The notes beneath the pieces were generated by a model. It saw only the letters and a list, made by a program, of their open reading frames with translations. It ran no database searches and was not told where the DNA came from. A program made the position numbers and the translations under genes. DNA of 64,000 bases from 13-2-20CM-66-19 sp963824395 (lineage in GTDB: Bacteria > Pseudomonadota > Gammaproteobacteria > Steroidobacterales > Steroidobacteraceae), in NCBI GenBank assembly GCA_963824395.1, contig CAWGPF010000001.1, forward strand, positions 2,046,001-2,110,000. The letters are read 5' to 3'. Shown in pieces: positions 17,531 through 25,828 of this stretch. The stretch's first letter is position 1. Each line of letters opens with the position of its first letter.

Positions 17531-18706
17531 ATGAGTGACTCCAAGCTGCAGTTCTCGGCCGATTCGCTGATGGCGGAGGCGCGCACCCGTTCGGGGGGGC
17601 TGCAGGATCTGGGTCCGGGACCCTTCACCGAGCCTCTGGAGCTGTTCGTTGCTGCGCTCGAGGCGGACGCGAGATTGAATCCCGTGGGCCAGTACATCGC
17701 CCGGGAGCGGGCGCTGGCGCACATCGTCAACCGGCTGCAGTACGTCAATGACCGCAAGGTCTACCCGGGGATTGCGCGACAGAAGATCGTGAAGCCGGTG
17801 TTCATCATCGGCCTGGTGCGCACCGGAACCACCATCCTGCATGACATCCTGGCGCAGGATCCGGCCAACCGTGCGCCCCTCACCTGGGAGGTCACGTTCC
17901 CCTCGCCGCCCCCCGCTACCTCGACCTTTCAGAGCGATCCGCGCATTGCCCGCTGTGAAGCGGGGTTCCCGCCGCTCGACGAGCGGCGCGAGAAATTCAA
18001 GGCGATGCACCCCATGGGGGCACAGCTGTCGCAGGAATGCGTGGTCATGATGGGGGATACCATGTGTACCCCGCTGTTTCACAACCAGTTCCGCGTTACC
18101 CGCTATCAGGACTGGGTCGACCGCGATGCGGACTGGGCCCACGTTTACGATTTTCACCAGAAGCAGCTGCAGCACCTGCAGTCCGGCCATGCCGGGGAGC
18201 GCTGGGTGCTGAAGACCGGCGCGCACATGTGGGGGCTGGAACACCTGCTCGCGGCCTACCCGGACGCGCGCATCGTTTTCACGCACCGCGATCCGGTCAA
18301 GTCGCTCACCTCCTACGCAAGCCTCACTGCCCTGGTGCGCTCGATGGGGAGCGACCACGTGGATCCGGCAGAGGTTGCCGAGGACTGGAACCCGCGCCTG
18401 AGACGTGCGCTCGAGCACGCCATTGCGGTGCGTTCGGCCAAGAAATACCCGCACGCGGTTTTCTACGACATGCGCTTCTCGGAATTCATCCGCGATCAGT
18501 TCGCCGTGGTGGAGCAGATCTATGAGGCCTTCGACCTGCCAATGAGTGAGGAGGCGGCGGCGCGGATGAAGTGGTTCATCGCCGACAACCCGCAGGGCAA
18601 GCACGGCATCCACCGCTATTCCCCCGAGGAGTACGGCATCCGGCCGGAGGTTGTGCGGCGCGAATTCCGCCCCTACATAGAGCGCTTCGACCTGCCGCCG
18701 GAGTAG
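17531..18706 (+). CDS. Sulfotransferase family protein
   Basis: A 391-residue PAPS-dependent sulfotransferase-like enzyme of the Sulfotransfer_3 group. The 5'-phosphosulfate-binding loop is IIGLVRTGTT (residues 92-101). The 3'-phosphate part is expected around RIVFTHRDPVKSLTSYASL, which carries the Arg-Asp-Pro and Ser of the family. The rest is helical, with conserved Trp and His near WVLKTGAHMWGLE. The acceptor is unknown. It follows the amidohydrolase by 9 bases with GAGGA before the ATG, so the two are probably co-transcribed with the Mo-hydroxylase genes upstream. Confidence 0.88.
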   Translation: MSDSKLQFSADSLMAEARTRSGGLQDLGPGPFTEPLELFVAALEADARLNPVGQYIARERALAHIVNRLQYVNDRKVYPGIARQKIVKPVFIIGLVRTGTTILHDILAQDPANRAPLTWEVTFPSPPPATSTFQSDPRIARCEAGFPPLDERREKFKAMHPMGAQLSQECVVMMGDTMCTPLFHNQFRVTRYQDWVDRDADWAHVYDFHQKQLQHLQSGHAGERWVLKTGAHMWGLEHLLAAYPDARIVFTHRDPVKSLTSYASLTALVRSMGSDHVDPAEVAEDWNPRLRRALEHAIAVRSAKKYPHAVFYDMRFSEFIRDQFAVVEQIYEAFDLPMSEEAAARMKWFIADNPQGKHGIHRYSPEEYGIRPEVVRREFRPYIERFDLPPE

Positions 18707-18744
18707 GCGCGTAGACTTGCGACACCGCCCGGGAGGAGCTTTCC

Positions 18745-19410
18745 GTGACCACGCCAGTGAAAATCGACTTCGTTTCCGATGTGTCCTGCCCGTGGTGCGT
18801 GATCGGCTTGAGGTCGCTTGAGGCCGCGCTCACCCGCGTTGCCGGCGAGGTGAGGGCGGAGATTCACTTCCAGCCCTTCGAGCTCAATCCGCAGATGGCG
18901 GCGCAGGGAGAGGACATCGCCGAGCACATCGCGCGCAAGTACGGCTCCAGCGCCGAGCAGCTGGCGCGCAGCCAGGAGATGATCCGCGCGCGCGGCGCGG
19001 AGCTGGGTTTCGAGTTTGCCCTGGGCCAGCGCAAACGGATCTACAACACCTTTGATGCCCATCGCCTGCTGTACTGGGCGGAAGGTACGGGCAGGCAGGA
19101 AGCCCTCAAGAATGCCCTCTTCGCCGCCTACTTCACCGAGGGGCGCAATCCGAGCGACCCGGAGGTGCTCGTGAGCGTGGCAACCCAGGTCGGACTGGAT
19201 GCAAACCGGGCGCGCCAGATTCTGGCGTCCGATGACTACGCCGACGAAGTGCGCGCGCGCGAGCAGTGGTATCTCGAGCGGGGCATTCACGCGGTGCCGG
19301 CCGTGATTCTCAACGAACGCTACCTTATCCAGGGCGGCCAGCCCGTCGAGGTCTTCGAAGCCGCGTTGCGCAAGGTTGCCACCGAGGCGGGCGTGCCGCC
19401 TGCGGCGTGA
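18745..19410 (+). CDS. DsbA-family oxidoreductase, FrnE type
   Basis: A 221-residue cytoplasmic thioredoxin-fold protein. The active-site dithiol is SCPWC at Cys15 and Cys18, and a helical insertion follows with FELNPQM and YNTFDAHRL, both typical of FrnE/2-hydroxychromene-2-carboxylate isomerase relatives. The cis-Pro loop is AVPAVILNERY, and the end is GGQPVEVFEAAL. It is a disulfide oxidoreductase or isomerase with no signal peptide. The GTG start has GGAGGA 7 bases upstream. The next gene begins 4 bases after its stop, which suggests coupling. Confidence 0.92.
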   Translation: MTTPVKIDFVSDVSCPWCVIGLRSLEAALTRVAGEVRAEIHFQPFELNPQMAAQGEDIAEHIARKYGSSAEQLARSQEMIRARGAELGFEFALGQRKRIYNTFDAHRLLYWAEGTGRQEALKNALFAAYFTEGRNPSDPEVLVSVATQVGLDANRARQILASDDYADEVRAREQWYLERGIHAVPAVILNERYLIQGGQPVEVFEAALRKVATEAGVPPAA

Positions 19411-19413
19411 GTC

Positions 19414-20142
19414 ATGGATCTGGAGGTAGCGATCCCCTACACCGTGCGGGTCAGGGCCAACTCCCGCAGCGTAAGAATTCGGGTGACACACGAGCGAGGC
19501 GTGGTCGTCACGGTCCCGCGAGGCTTCGCTGCCGCGCGCATCCGCTCGCTGCTGGCGCGCGAGCTGAACTGGATACGTTCAGCGCTGGAGCGCGTCGCGG
19601 CACGCCAGAAGAGTCTGGAGGAGCCCGGCGGCTGGCGACTCCCGTCGCAGATCTGCCTGCCGGCGCTGGCAGCCACCTGGACCATCAGCGCCACCGCCTC
19701 GCACAGCCCGAGCGTGACGCTGCGTGAGCTGCCTGCGCAGGAACTCGTGGTGCACGGTGCCATCAGCGATGAAGCCGCCTGCCGCAGGGCGCTGTCGCGC
19801 TGGATGGTGCGGCAGGCGCATCGCTACCTGGTGCCCCGGCTTCACACCCGCAGCATTCAGCTGGGTCTTCAATACCGCCGGGTGGCAATCCGCCGCCAGC
19901 GAACGCGTTGGGCGAGCTGCTCGTCGCGGGGCACGATCTCGTTAAGCGCAAACCTGCTGTTCCTCGAACCTGCGTATGTGGACTACGTGCTCACGCACGA
20001 GCTGTGCCATCTTCGGGAGATGAACCACTCGCGGCGGTTCTGGCAGCTGCTGGCGCAGCACCATCCGGGCTACCGGGAGCTCGACGTGCAACTGCGCCGG
20101 ATGTCGGGTGCGATTCCGCGCTGGGCGGTACCCGGTCCCTGA
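19414..20142 (+). CDS. YgjP/SprT-like zinc metallopeptidase (DUF45)
   Basis: A 242-residue protein of the M48/DUF45 metal-dependent hydrolase group. Zinc ligands and the catalytic glutamate are in THELCHLREMNHSRRFW (His195, Glu196, His199, His205). The SSRGTISLSANLLFL segment before it and RWASCSS are also conserved in the family. The N-terminal half is a basic beta-rich region. It has no signal peptide. Its ATG is 4 bases after the FrnE gene stop, so both are likely made from one transcript. Confidence 0.88.
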   Translation: MDLEVAIPYTVRVRANSRSVRIRVTHERGVVVTVPRGFAAARIRSLLARELNWIRSALERVAARQKSLEEPGGWRLPSQICLPALAATWTISATASHSPSVTLRELPAQELVVHGAISDEAACRRALSRWMVRQAHRYLVPRLHTRSIQLGLQYRRVAIRRQRTRWASCSSRGTISLSANLLFLEPAYVDYVLTHELCHLREMNHSRRFWQLLAQHHPGYRELDVQLRRMSGAIPRWAVPGP

Positions 20143-20266
20143 GCGCTTCGGCCCGCAAGCTCGGAACGCTTTCTCGCGATGGAAGGGATCGGCGGTGTCG
20201 GCTACTCTCAGTTCCGATCCGCCGCCGAGCGCTGCCGCGCGCAAAGCCCACCAAGGAGCCCCAACT

Positions 20267-21733
20267 GTGGCAAAGATCCTCCCAGGCGTCGGGCCGAAAA
20301 ATCCGCATGTCGTAGTGCTTTTCGGAGCCACCGGCGACCTGTCGCGGCGCAAGCTGCTGCCGGGGTTGTTCCACCTGTCGAGCTCGGGGTTCATCCCCGG
20401 CTGCCGCATCATCGGTGTCTCCCTGGATGAGATGACGCCCGAGGCTTTCCGCCAGTTCGCCCGCGAGGCGCTGAATGAGTTCTCAAGCCGCAAGATCGAG
20501 GACCAGGCCTGGGCCGCGTTTGCCGCGAATCTGGACTACCTGCCGCTCGCGAGGGGCACCGGGGCCCTGAAGGCGGCCGTGGCCAAGGCCGAGGAAACCT
20601 TTGGCGGGGCGGAGAGCCGCCGGCTGCACTATCTGAGCGTGCCCCCCAACGCCGCGCTCGCGGCCGTGCGGATGCTCGGGGAAGCGGGGCTGGTGGAGCG
20701 CTCGCGGATCGTGATGGAGAAGCCGTTCGGCGTTGATCTGCCGAGCGCCGTGTCTCTCAACGCCCACCTGCACGAGGTGTTCCGCGAGGAGCAGATCTTC
20801 CGCATCGATCATTTCCTCGGCAAGGAGCCGGCGCAGAATATCCTCGCCTTCCGCTTCGCCAATGGCCTGTTCGAGCCGATCTGGAACCGCAATTTCATCG
20901 ACCACGTGCAGATCGACGTGCCCGAGCAGCTCGACCTCGGCAAGCGAGTGGGGTTCTACGAGTCCGTCGGGGCCTATCGCGACATGGTGGTGACCCATCT
21001 GTTCCAGATTCTCGCCTTCATGGCGATGGAGCCGCCGACCGCCCTTGAGCCGGTGTCCATCAGCGAGGAGAAGAACAAGGTGTTCCGCAGCTTGTCGCCC
21101 ATCGCCCCGAGCGATGTGGTGCGCGGCCAGTTCATCGGGTACCGGGACGAGCCAGGGGTCGATCCTCAGTCCGATACCGAGACGTTCATCGCGCTCAAGT
21201 GCTCGATCGACAACTGGCGCTGGGCCGGTGTGCCGTTCTACCTGCGTACCGGCAAGCGCCTGGCCGAGGGTCAGCGCATCATTTCCATAGCATTCCGGGA
21301 ACCGCCGCGCAGCATGTTCCCCGCGGACTCGGGCGTCGGGGCGCAGGGTCCGGACCACCTCACCTTCGATCTCGCCGACGCCTCGAAGATGTCGCTGTCG
21401 TTCTACGGCAAGCGGCCCGGTCCGGGTATGCGTCTCGACAAGCTCAGCCTGCAGTTTGCGCTGCACGACACGAGCCACATCGGTGACGTGCTCGAGGCCT
21501 ATGAGAGGCTGATCTTGGATGCGATGCGCGGCGACCACACGCTGTTCAACACCGCAGAGGGCATCGAGCGGTTGTGGGAGGTCTCGAAGCAGCTGCTGGC
21601 CTCGCCGCAACCGGTGCGCCCCTATGCCCCCGGCTCCTGGGGCCCGAACTCCATCCATCAACTGATCGCGCCGCACGCCTGGCGCCTGCCCTTCGAGCGT
21701 GCCTGGCGCGACCCAAACGTCGCCGGCGCCTGA
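20267..21733 (+). CDS. zwf: Glucose-6-phosphate 1-dehydrogenase
   Basis: The product (488 residues) oxidises glucose 6-phosphate to 6-phosphogluconolactone, the entry to the pentose phosphate and Entner-Doudoroff routes. Near the start is the Rossmann motif FGATGDLSRRKLLP, and the active-site segment is RIDHFLGKEPAQN. Length is the family norm. The reading frame opens upstream at 20108, but the GTG at 20267 is preceded by AAGGAG with a 9-base spacer and gives the normal N-terminus, so I use it. No pgl or edd gene lies beside it; glycogen phosphorylase follows on the opposite strand, which also feeds hexose phosphate. Confidence 0.96.
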   Translation: MAKILPGVGPKNPHVVVLFGATGDLSRRKLLPGLFHLSSSGFIPGCRIIGVSLDEMTPEAFRQFAREALNEFSSRKIEDQAWAAFAANLDYLPLARGTGALKAAVAKAEETFGGAESRRLHYLSVPPNAALAAVRMLGEAGLVERSRIVMEKPFGVDLPSAVSLNAHLHEVFREEQIFRIDHFLGKEPAQNILAFRFANGLFEPIWNRNFIDHVQIDVPEQLDLGKRVGFYESVGAYRDMVVTHLFQILAFMAMEPPTALEPVSISEEKNKVFRSLSPIAPSDVVRGQFIGYRDEPGVDPQSDTETFIALKCSIDNWRWAGVPFYLRTGKRLAEGQRIISIAFREPPRSMFPADSGVGAQGPDHLTFDLADASKMSLSFYGKRPGPGMRLDKLSLQFALHDTSHIGDVLEAYERLILDAMRGDHTLFNTAEGIERLWEVSKQLLASPQPVRPYAPGSWGPNSIHQLIAPHAWRLPFERAWRDPNVAGA

Positions 21734-21735
21734 GC

Positions 21736-21758
21736 AAGCGGCGCGCCGCCGCCCCTTG
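21736..21758. terminator. Possible bidirectional terminator between zwf and glgP
   Basis: In the 26-base gap between the converging zwf and glgP genes, GCAAG and CTTGC arms flank a GC-rich core (GGCGCGCCGCC) that can also pair. It would serve both strands. There is no T tract. Confidence 0.4.
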
Positions 21759-21759
21759 C

Positions 21760-24270
21760 CTAGGAGACCGGCGAGACCTTCAGATCCCAGATTTGCTCCG
21801 CGTATTCCCGGATGGTGCGATCACTCGAGAACCCGCCTGACGCGGCCACGTTGCGGATGGCCTTGCCCGTCCAGGCATCAGGGTCGGCATAGCAGCGATC
21901 CAATGCACGGTGCGCACGCGCATAGTCGCCGAGGTCGGCGAGGTGGCGATAGTGATCGCCGCCCTCAAGCAGGGCATGGCGCACCGGGTCGAAAACGCCG
22001 CGCTCCTGCCCGGTGATATGGTCGCTGACCATCAGCTCGAGCGCCGCGCGCGTCTCGGGCTCGTTGCGGTAGTGCCAGTAGGGGTCGTACCAGCCCGCGC
22101 TGTCTGCCACCTGCTGCGCCGTCAGGCCGAAGAGAAAGAAGTTGTCTTCGCCCGCCGCGGCAGCCATCTCGATGGTCGCGCCATCGCGTGTGCCGATGGT
22201 CAGCGCACCATTCATCATGAATTTCATGTTGCCGGTGCCGCTGGCCTCGTAGCCGGCAGTGGAGATCTGCTCCGAGACGTCGCTTGCAGGAATGAGACGC
22301 TCGGCAAGACTGACGTTGTACTCGGGCAGGAATACGACCTTCAGCCGCCCGTGCACGATCGGATCGGCGTTGATGACGGTGGCCGTGCGGTTGATCAGCT
22401 TGATGACGAGCTTCGCGAAGTGATAGGCGGGCGCGGCCTTGCCCGCGAAGAAGAAGGTATGCGGCGTCATCTCATAGCTGGGGTCCTGCCGCAGTCTGTT
22501 ATAGAGCACCAGTACATGCAGGATGTTGAGTAACTGGCGTTTGTATTCATGGATGCGCTTGATCTGGCTGTCGAAGATCGAGTCAGGATCGACTACCTCG
22601 CCGTAAGCCGCGCGCAGCCATGCGGCGAAGGCCAGCTTGGCCTCGCGTTTGGCATTTCTGAACTGCTCGCGGAAGGCAGCGTCCGGCGCCCGCGGCAGCA
22701 GCTCACGTAGCTGGTCGAGATCGGTGACCCAGCCCGCGCCGATGGTCGCCGTGATGAGCCCGGCGAGCGCTGGATTGGCCTGCTGCAGCCAGCGCCGCGG
22801 CGTCACGCCATTGGTCTTGTTGTTGAAGCGCTCCGGATACAATTCGGCAAAATCACGCAGGACGTGCTTGCGCAGCAAGTCAGAGTGTATGGCGGCTACG
22901 CCATTGGTGCTGTGCGACCCCACCACTGCCAGATGCGCCATGCGTACGCGCCGCGACGGCGTCTCCTCGATCAGGCTGACGCGCGTCACGCGTGCATCGT
23001 CGCCCGGGTAGCGGCGGCGCACGTCATCGAGGAAGCGCCGGTTGATCTCGTAGATGAGCTCGAGCTGCCTCGGGATCAGCGTCTCAAAGAGGCTGACCGG
23101 CCACTTCTCGAGCGCCTCGGGCAGCAGCGTGTGATTGGTATAGGCCAGCGTACGCAGGGTGATGTCCCAGGCCTGCTCCCAGGGCAGCCGGGCCTGATCG
23201 AGGAGTATCCGCATCAGCTCGGCGACGCACAGTGCCGGATGCGTGTCGTTCATCTGCACCGCCACCAGATCCGGCAGCTTCGACCAGTTGACGTCGCGAC
23301 TCTTCAGCAGGCGCGCCATGATGTCCTGCAGCGAGCAGCTCACGAGGAAGTACTGCTGCACGAACCGCAGGGTGCGTCCGGCTTCGGTCGAATCGTCCGG
23401 GTAGAGCACGCGCGTTACCGACTCAGCGGCCACGTTGTTAATGACGGAGCCGGCAAAGTCTCCCTGCGAGAATTCAGCGAAATCGAAGGATTCCGGCGCG
23501 GCAGCCCGCCACAGCCGCAGCGTGTTCACGCAATTGGCGCCGTAGCCGACGACCGGCCGGTCATACGCCATCCCCAGCAGCCGCGCGCGGCGGTTAGGCG
23601 TGAACTTAAGGCTGGAGCCGTGTAGCTCGACGGTCGCGTTGAGGGGTACTGCGTACACCTTGGTGGGCCGGGCGACCTCCCAGGGGTCCGGGTTTCGCAG
23701 CCAATTATCCGGCTGCTCGGTCTGGGACCCGTTCTGGATGACCTGGCGGAAGATCCCGTACTCGTAGCGCAGGCCGTAACCGATCGCCGGATACTGCAAG
23801 GTTGCCAGGGAGTCGATAAAACAGGCCGCCAGGCGTCCGAGACCACCGTTTCCCAGGCCCGCGTCGGGCTCCTCTTCAATCAGTGCGTCGAGGTTCCAGC
23901 CCTGATTCTGCAGCGCGCGCCGCACCAGAGGCTCCGCCGACAGATTCATGATGTTGTTGCGCAGCGTGCGCCCCAGCAGGTACTCCATGGACATGTAATG
24001 GATGCGCTTGGGGAGGGTGCGCTCGCGCACCCGTCCGGTCTTGATCCAGCGATGCGCAATCAGATCGCGGATGAAGCGGCTGGTCGCTTCGAATTCCTCT
24101 CGCGTGGTCGCGGCGGGCGGGTCAACGATGTGCTCGCACAGCAGGTAGCGCTCGGTCCATTGGTCGGCGTGGTCGGCAAGGCCGAGCCGCTCCAGGCGCC
24201 GCATCATCGCGGGGCTGACCGGGTCAGGCGGGCCTGTGGGCGCTGATATCGCCGGCGTGGGTTCGCTCAT
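21760..24270 (-). CDS. glgP: Glycogen/alpha-glucan phosphorylase
   Basis: An 836-residue GT35 enzyme that releases glucose 1-phosphate from alpha-1,4-glucans. The pyridoxal phosphate site is EASGTGNMKFMMNGALTIGT near the C-terminus. Other family segments are GNGGLGRLAACFIDSLATL, YGLRYEYGIFRQ and KRIHEYKRQLLN. I start at the ATG at 24270, which has AGAGGTG 7 bases upstream; a TTG at 24276 is too close to that site. It is divergent from ppk2 across a gap of about 230 bases and convergent with zwf. Confidence 0.96.
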   Translation of the reverse strand: MSEPTPAISAPTGPPDPVSPAMMRRLERLGLADHADQWTERYLLCEHIVDPPAATTREEFEATSRFIRDLIAHRWIKTGRVRERTLPKRIHYMSMEYLLGRTLRNNIMNLSAEPLVRRALQNQGWNLDALIEEEPDAGLGNGGLGRLAACFIDSLATLQYPAIGYGLRYEYGIFRQVIQNGSQTEQPDNWLRNPDPWEVARPTKVYAVPLNATVELHGSSLKFTPNRRARLLGMAYDRPVVGYGANCVNTLRLWRAAAPESFDFAEFSQGDFAGSVINNVAAESVTRVLYPDDSTEAGRTLRFVQQYFLVSCSLQDIMARLLKSRDVNWSKLPDLVAVQMNDTHPALCVAELMRILLDQARLPWEQAWDITLRTLAYTNHTLLPEALEKWPVSLFETLIPRQLELIYEINRRFLDDVRRRYPGDDARVTRVSLIEETPSRRVRMAHLAVVGSHSTNGVAAIHSDLLRKHVLRDFAELYPERFNNKTNGVTPRRWLQQANPALAGLITATIGAGWVTDLDQLRELLPRAPDAAFREQFRNAKREAKLAFAAWLRAAYGEVVDPDSIFDSQIKRIHEYKRQLLNILHVLVLYNRLRQDPSYEMTPHTFFFAGKAAPAYHFAKLVIKLINRTATVINADPIVHGRLKVVFLPEYNVSLAERLIPASDVSEQISTAGYEASGTGNMKFMMNGALTIGTRDGATIEMAAAAGEDNFFLFGLTAQQVADSAGWYDPYWHYRNEPETRAALELMVSDHITGQERGVFDPVRHALLEGGDHYRHLADLGDYARAHRALDRCYADPDAWTGKAIRNVAASGGFSSDRTIREYAEQIWDLKVSPVS

Positions 24271-24460
24271 CGGCAATCACCTCTGGCTGGCGGCAGCACG
24301 TGCATATCGCGCCCGGGCGCCGGCGCTGGCCGTGGCACGCCCGTGACCGGGGAGTCTAACGTCTCAGCCCGTGACCGGATGCTGCGTTTGCGTGCGCGCG
24401 CGGCTCGGCAGGCCCACGCAACAAATCTGTCACACTGGCAGAGGACCATCTTCGTTTTTG

Positions 24461-24498
24461 TGTACGCGGAGTCACCCGATGTACGCGGAGTCACCCGA
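24461..24498 (+). repeat. 19-base tandem duplication carrying the ppk2 ribosome binding site and start
   Basis: The unit TGTACGCGGAGTCACCCGA occurs twice without a gap (24461-24479 and 24480-24498). Each copy has GGAG followed by an ATG after about 8 bases. The first ATG (24479) opens only an 8-codon reading frame that stops at a TGA overlapping the second ATG (24498), which is the ppk2 start. The duplication therefore creates a tandem initiation site. Confidence 0.9.
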
Positions 24499-25418
24499 TG
24501 GCTGAGTTTTCCTCCCTCGATGGCGATGAAATCATCCGCCGCATCAGCCGCGACCTGGCCGACGGCTACGACGAAGAGCTGGAGATGGAGACCGAGGATG
24601 GGCGCGATAACGCCCACGGCGCCGACGCAGCGCTCGCCGAGGCCAGTGAATACCGGCGCCAGTATTTCCGGCAGCTGTTCCGCCTGCAAGCCGAACTGAT
24701 AAAGCTCCAGGACTGGGTCGTGGCAACCCGCCAGCGGGTCGTCATCCTCTTTGAGGGGCGCGATGCCGCCGGCAAGGGCAGCGTCATCAAGCGCATTTCG
24801 CAAAGGCTCAATCCGCGCGTGTGCCGCGCCGTCGCCCTGCCGGCACCCAACGATCGGGAGCGCACCCAATGGTACTTCCAGCGCTACGTGCCGCATCTGC
24901 CTGCGGGCGGAGAGATCGTGCTGTTCGACCGCAGCTGGTACAACCGCGCCGGGGTTGAGCACGTCATGGGCTTCTGCACAGCGGAAGAGTATGAGGAGTT
25001 CTTTCGTTCGGTGCCGGAGTTTGAGCGCATGCTGGTGCGCTCCGGAATCCGCCTGCTCAAGTACTGGTTCTCCATCACGGACGAGGAGCAGCACCTGCGG
25101 TTTCTGTCCCGCATCCACGATCCCATGAAGCAGTGGAAGCTGAGTCCCATGGACCTGGAGTCACGACGGCGCTGGGAGGACTACACCAAGGCCAAGGAAG
25201 TGATGCTGCAGCGCTCGCACATTCCCGAGGCGCGCTGGTGGGTCGTACAGGCGGTGGACAAGAAACGCGCACGGCTCAATTGCATCGATCATCTGCTCAA
25301 GCAGTTTCCCTATGCCGAGGTCCAGAAGCAGCCGATCGAGCTGCCCGAGCGCGAGCACCACGAGCACTACTCGCGCCAGGCGGTGCCCGCGGAGATGCTG
25401 GTGCCGGAGGTCTATTAA
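24498..25418 (+). CDS. ppk2: Polyphosphate kinase 2
   Basis: The 306-residue protein transfers phosphate between polyphosphate and nucleotides. It has Walker A LFEGRDAAGKGSVIKR (about residues 84-99), Walker B-like EIVLFDRSWYNRAGVEHVMG, and the lid segment KQWKLSPMDLESRRRWEDY, all of which fit single-domain PPK2 enzymes. An N-terminal acidic stretch (residues 20-40) is a poorly conserved extension. The start lies in the second copy of a tandem duplication. The next gene, slyX, is 43 bases downstream. GlgP and PPK2 side by side point to storage-compound handling. Confidence 0.95.
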   Translation: MAEFSSLDGDEIIRRISRDLADGYDEELEMETEDGRDNAHGADAALAEASEYRRQYFRQLFRLQAELIKLQDWVVATRQRVVILFEGRDAAGKGSVIKRISQRLNPRVCRAVALPAPNDRERTQWYFQRYVPHLPAGGEIVLFDRSWYNRAGVEHVMGFCTAEEYEEFFRSVPEFERMLVRSGIRLLKYWFSITDEEQHLRFLSRIHDPMKQWKLSPMDLESRRRWEDYTKAKEVMLQRSHIPEARWWVVQAVDKKRARLNCIDHLLKQFPYAEVQKQPIELPEREHHEHYSRQAVPAEMLVPEVY

Positions 25419-25461
25419 GGCCGGCGAGCAGGAGCGCGCGGTGCAGGTTTAGACTGCGCGC

Positions 25462-25668
25462 ATGGATGAGGAAACCCTCGAGCAGATTCAGACCCGGATT
25501 GCCTTCCTCGAGCGCGCGAATGCGGAACTCGGCGAGGTCGTGTTCCGGCAGCAAAAGGAAATCCAGTCTCTCACTGCGCGGATCCGAGAGGTGCTGCAGC
25601 GACTTGAGGCGGCGCAAAGCGCCCAGGAGGAACGTCCCGCAGAGGACGAGCGTCCGCCCCACTACTGA
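25462..25668 (+). CDS. slyX: SlyX family protein
   Basis: A 68-residue SlyX protein. It consists of one coiled-coil helix (TRIAFLERANAELGEVVFRQ through TARIREVLQRLE), a short acidic linker, and the characteristic ending PPHY. The role in the cell is not established; the name comes from linkage to slyD. It is directly after ppk2 on the same strand and may be co-transcribed. Confidence 0.85.
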   Translation: MDEETLEQIQTRIAFLERANAELGEVVFRQQKEIQSLTARIREVLQRLEAAQSAQEERPAEDERPPHY

Positions 25669-25828
25669 GCTGGGTTCCCGCCCGCGCGGCCGCAGTTGCG
25701 TTTGCAATCGCGCCGTCCTATGGTCGCTGCGAATGCACCCGGGCTCGAGGGCTCACATCCCGAGCCGCGCCGTAACAGTGCACGCAAAAACGCGCTCAGA
25801 ACAACCAACCGAACTGAGGGGAACCGTC

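Noticed and set aside
16241..18613. A 790-codon open frame on the minus strand opposite the amidohydrolase and sulfotransferase genes
   Set aside because: It is antisense to two motif-supported genes and has no recognisable motif.
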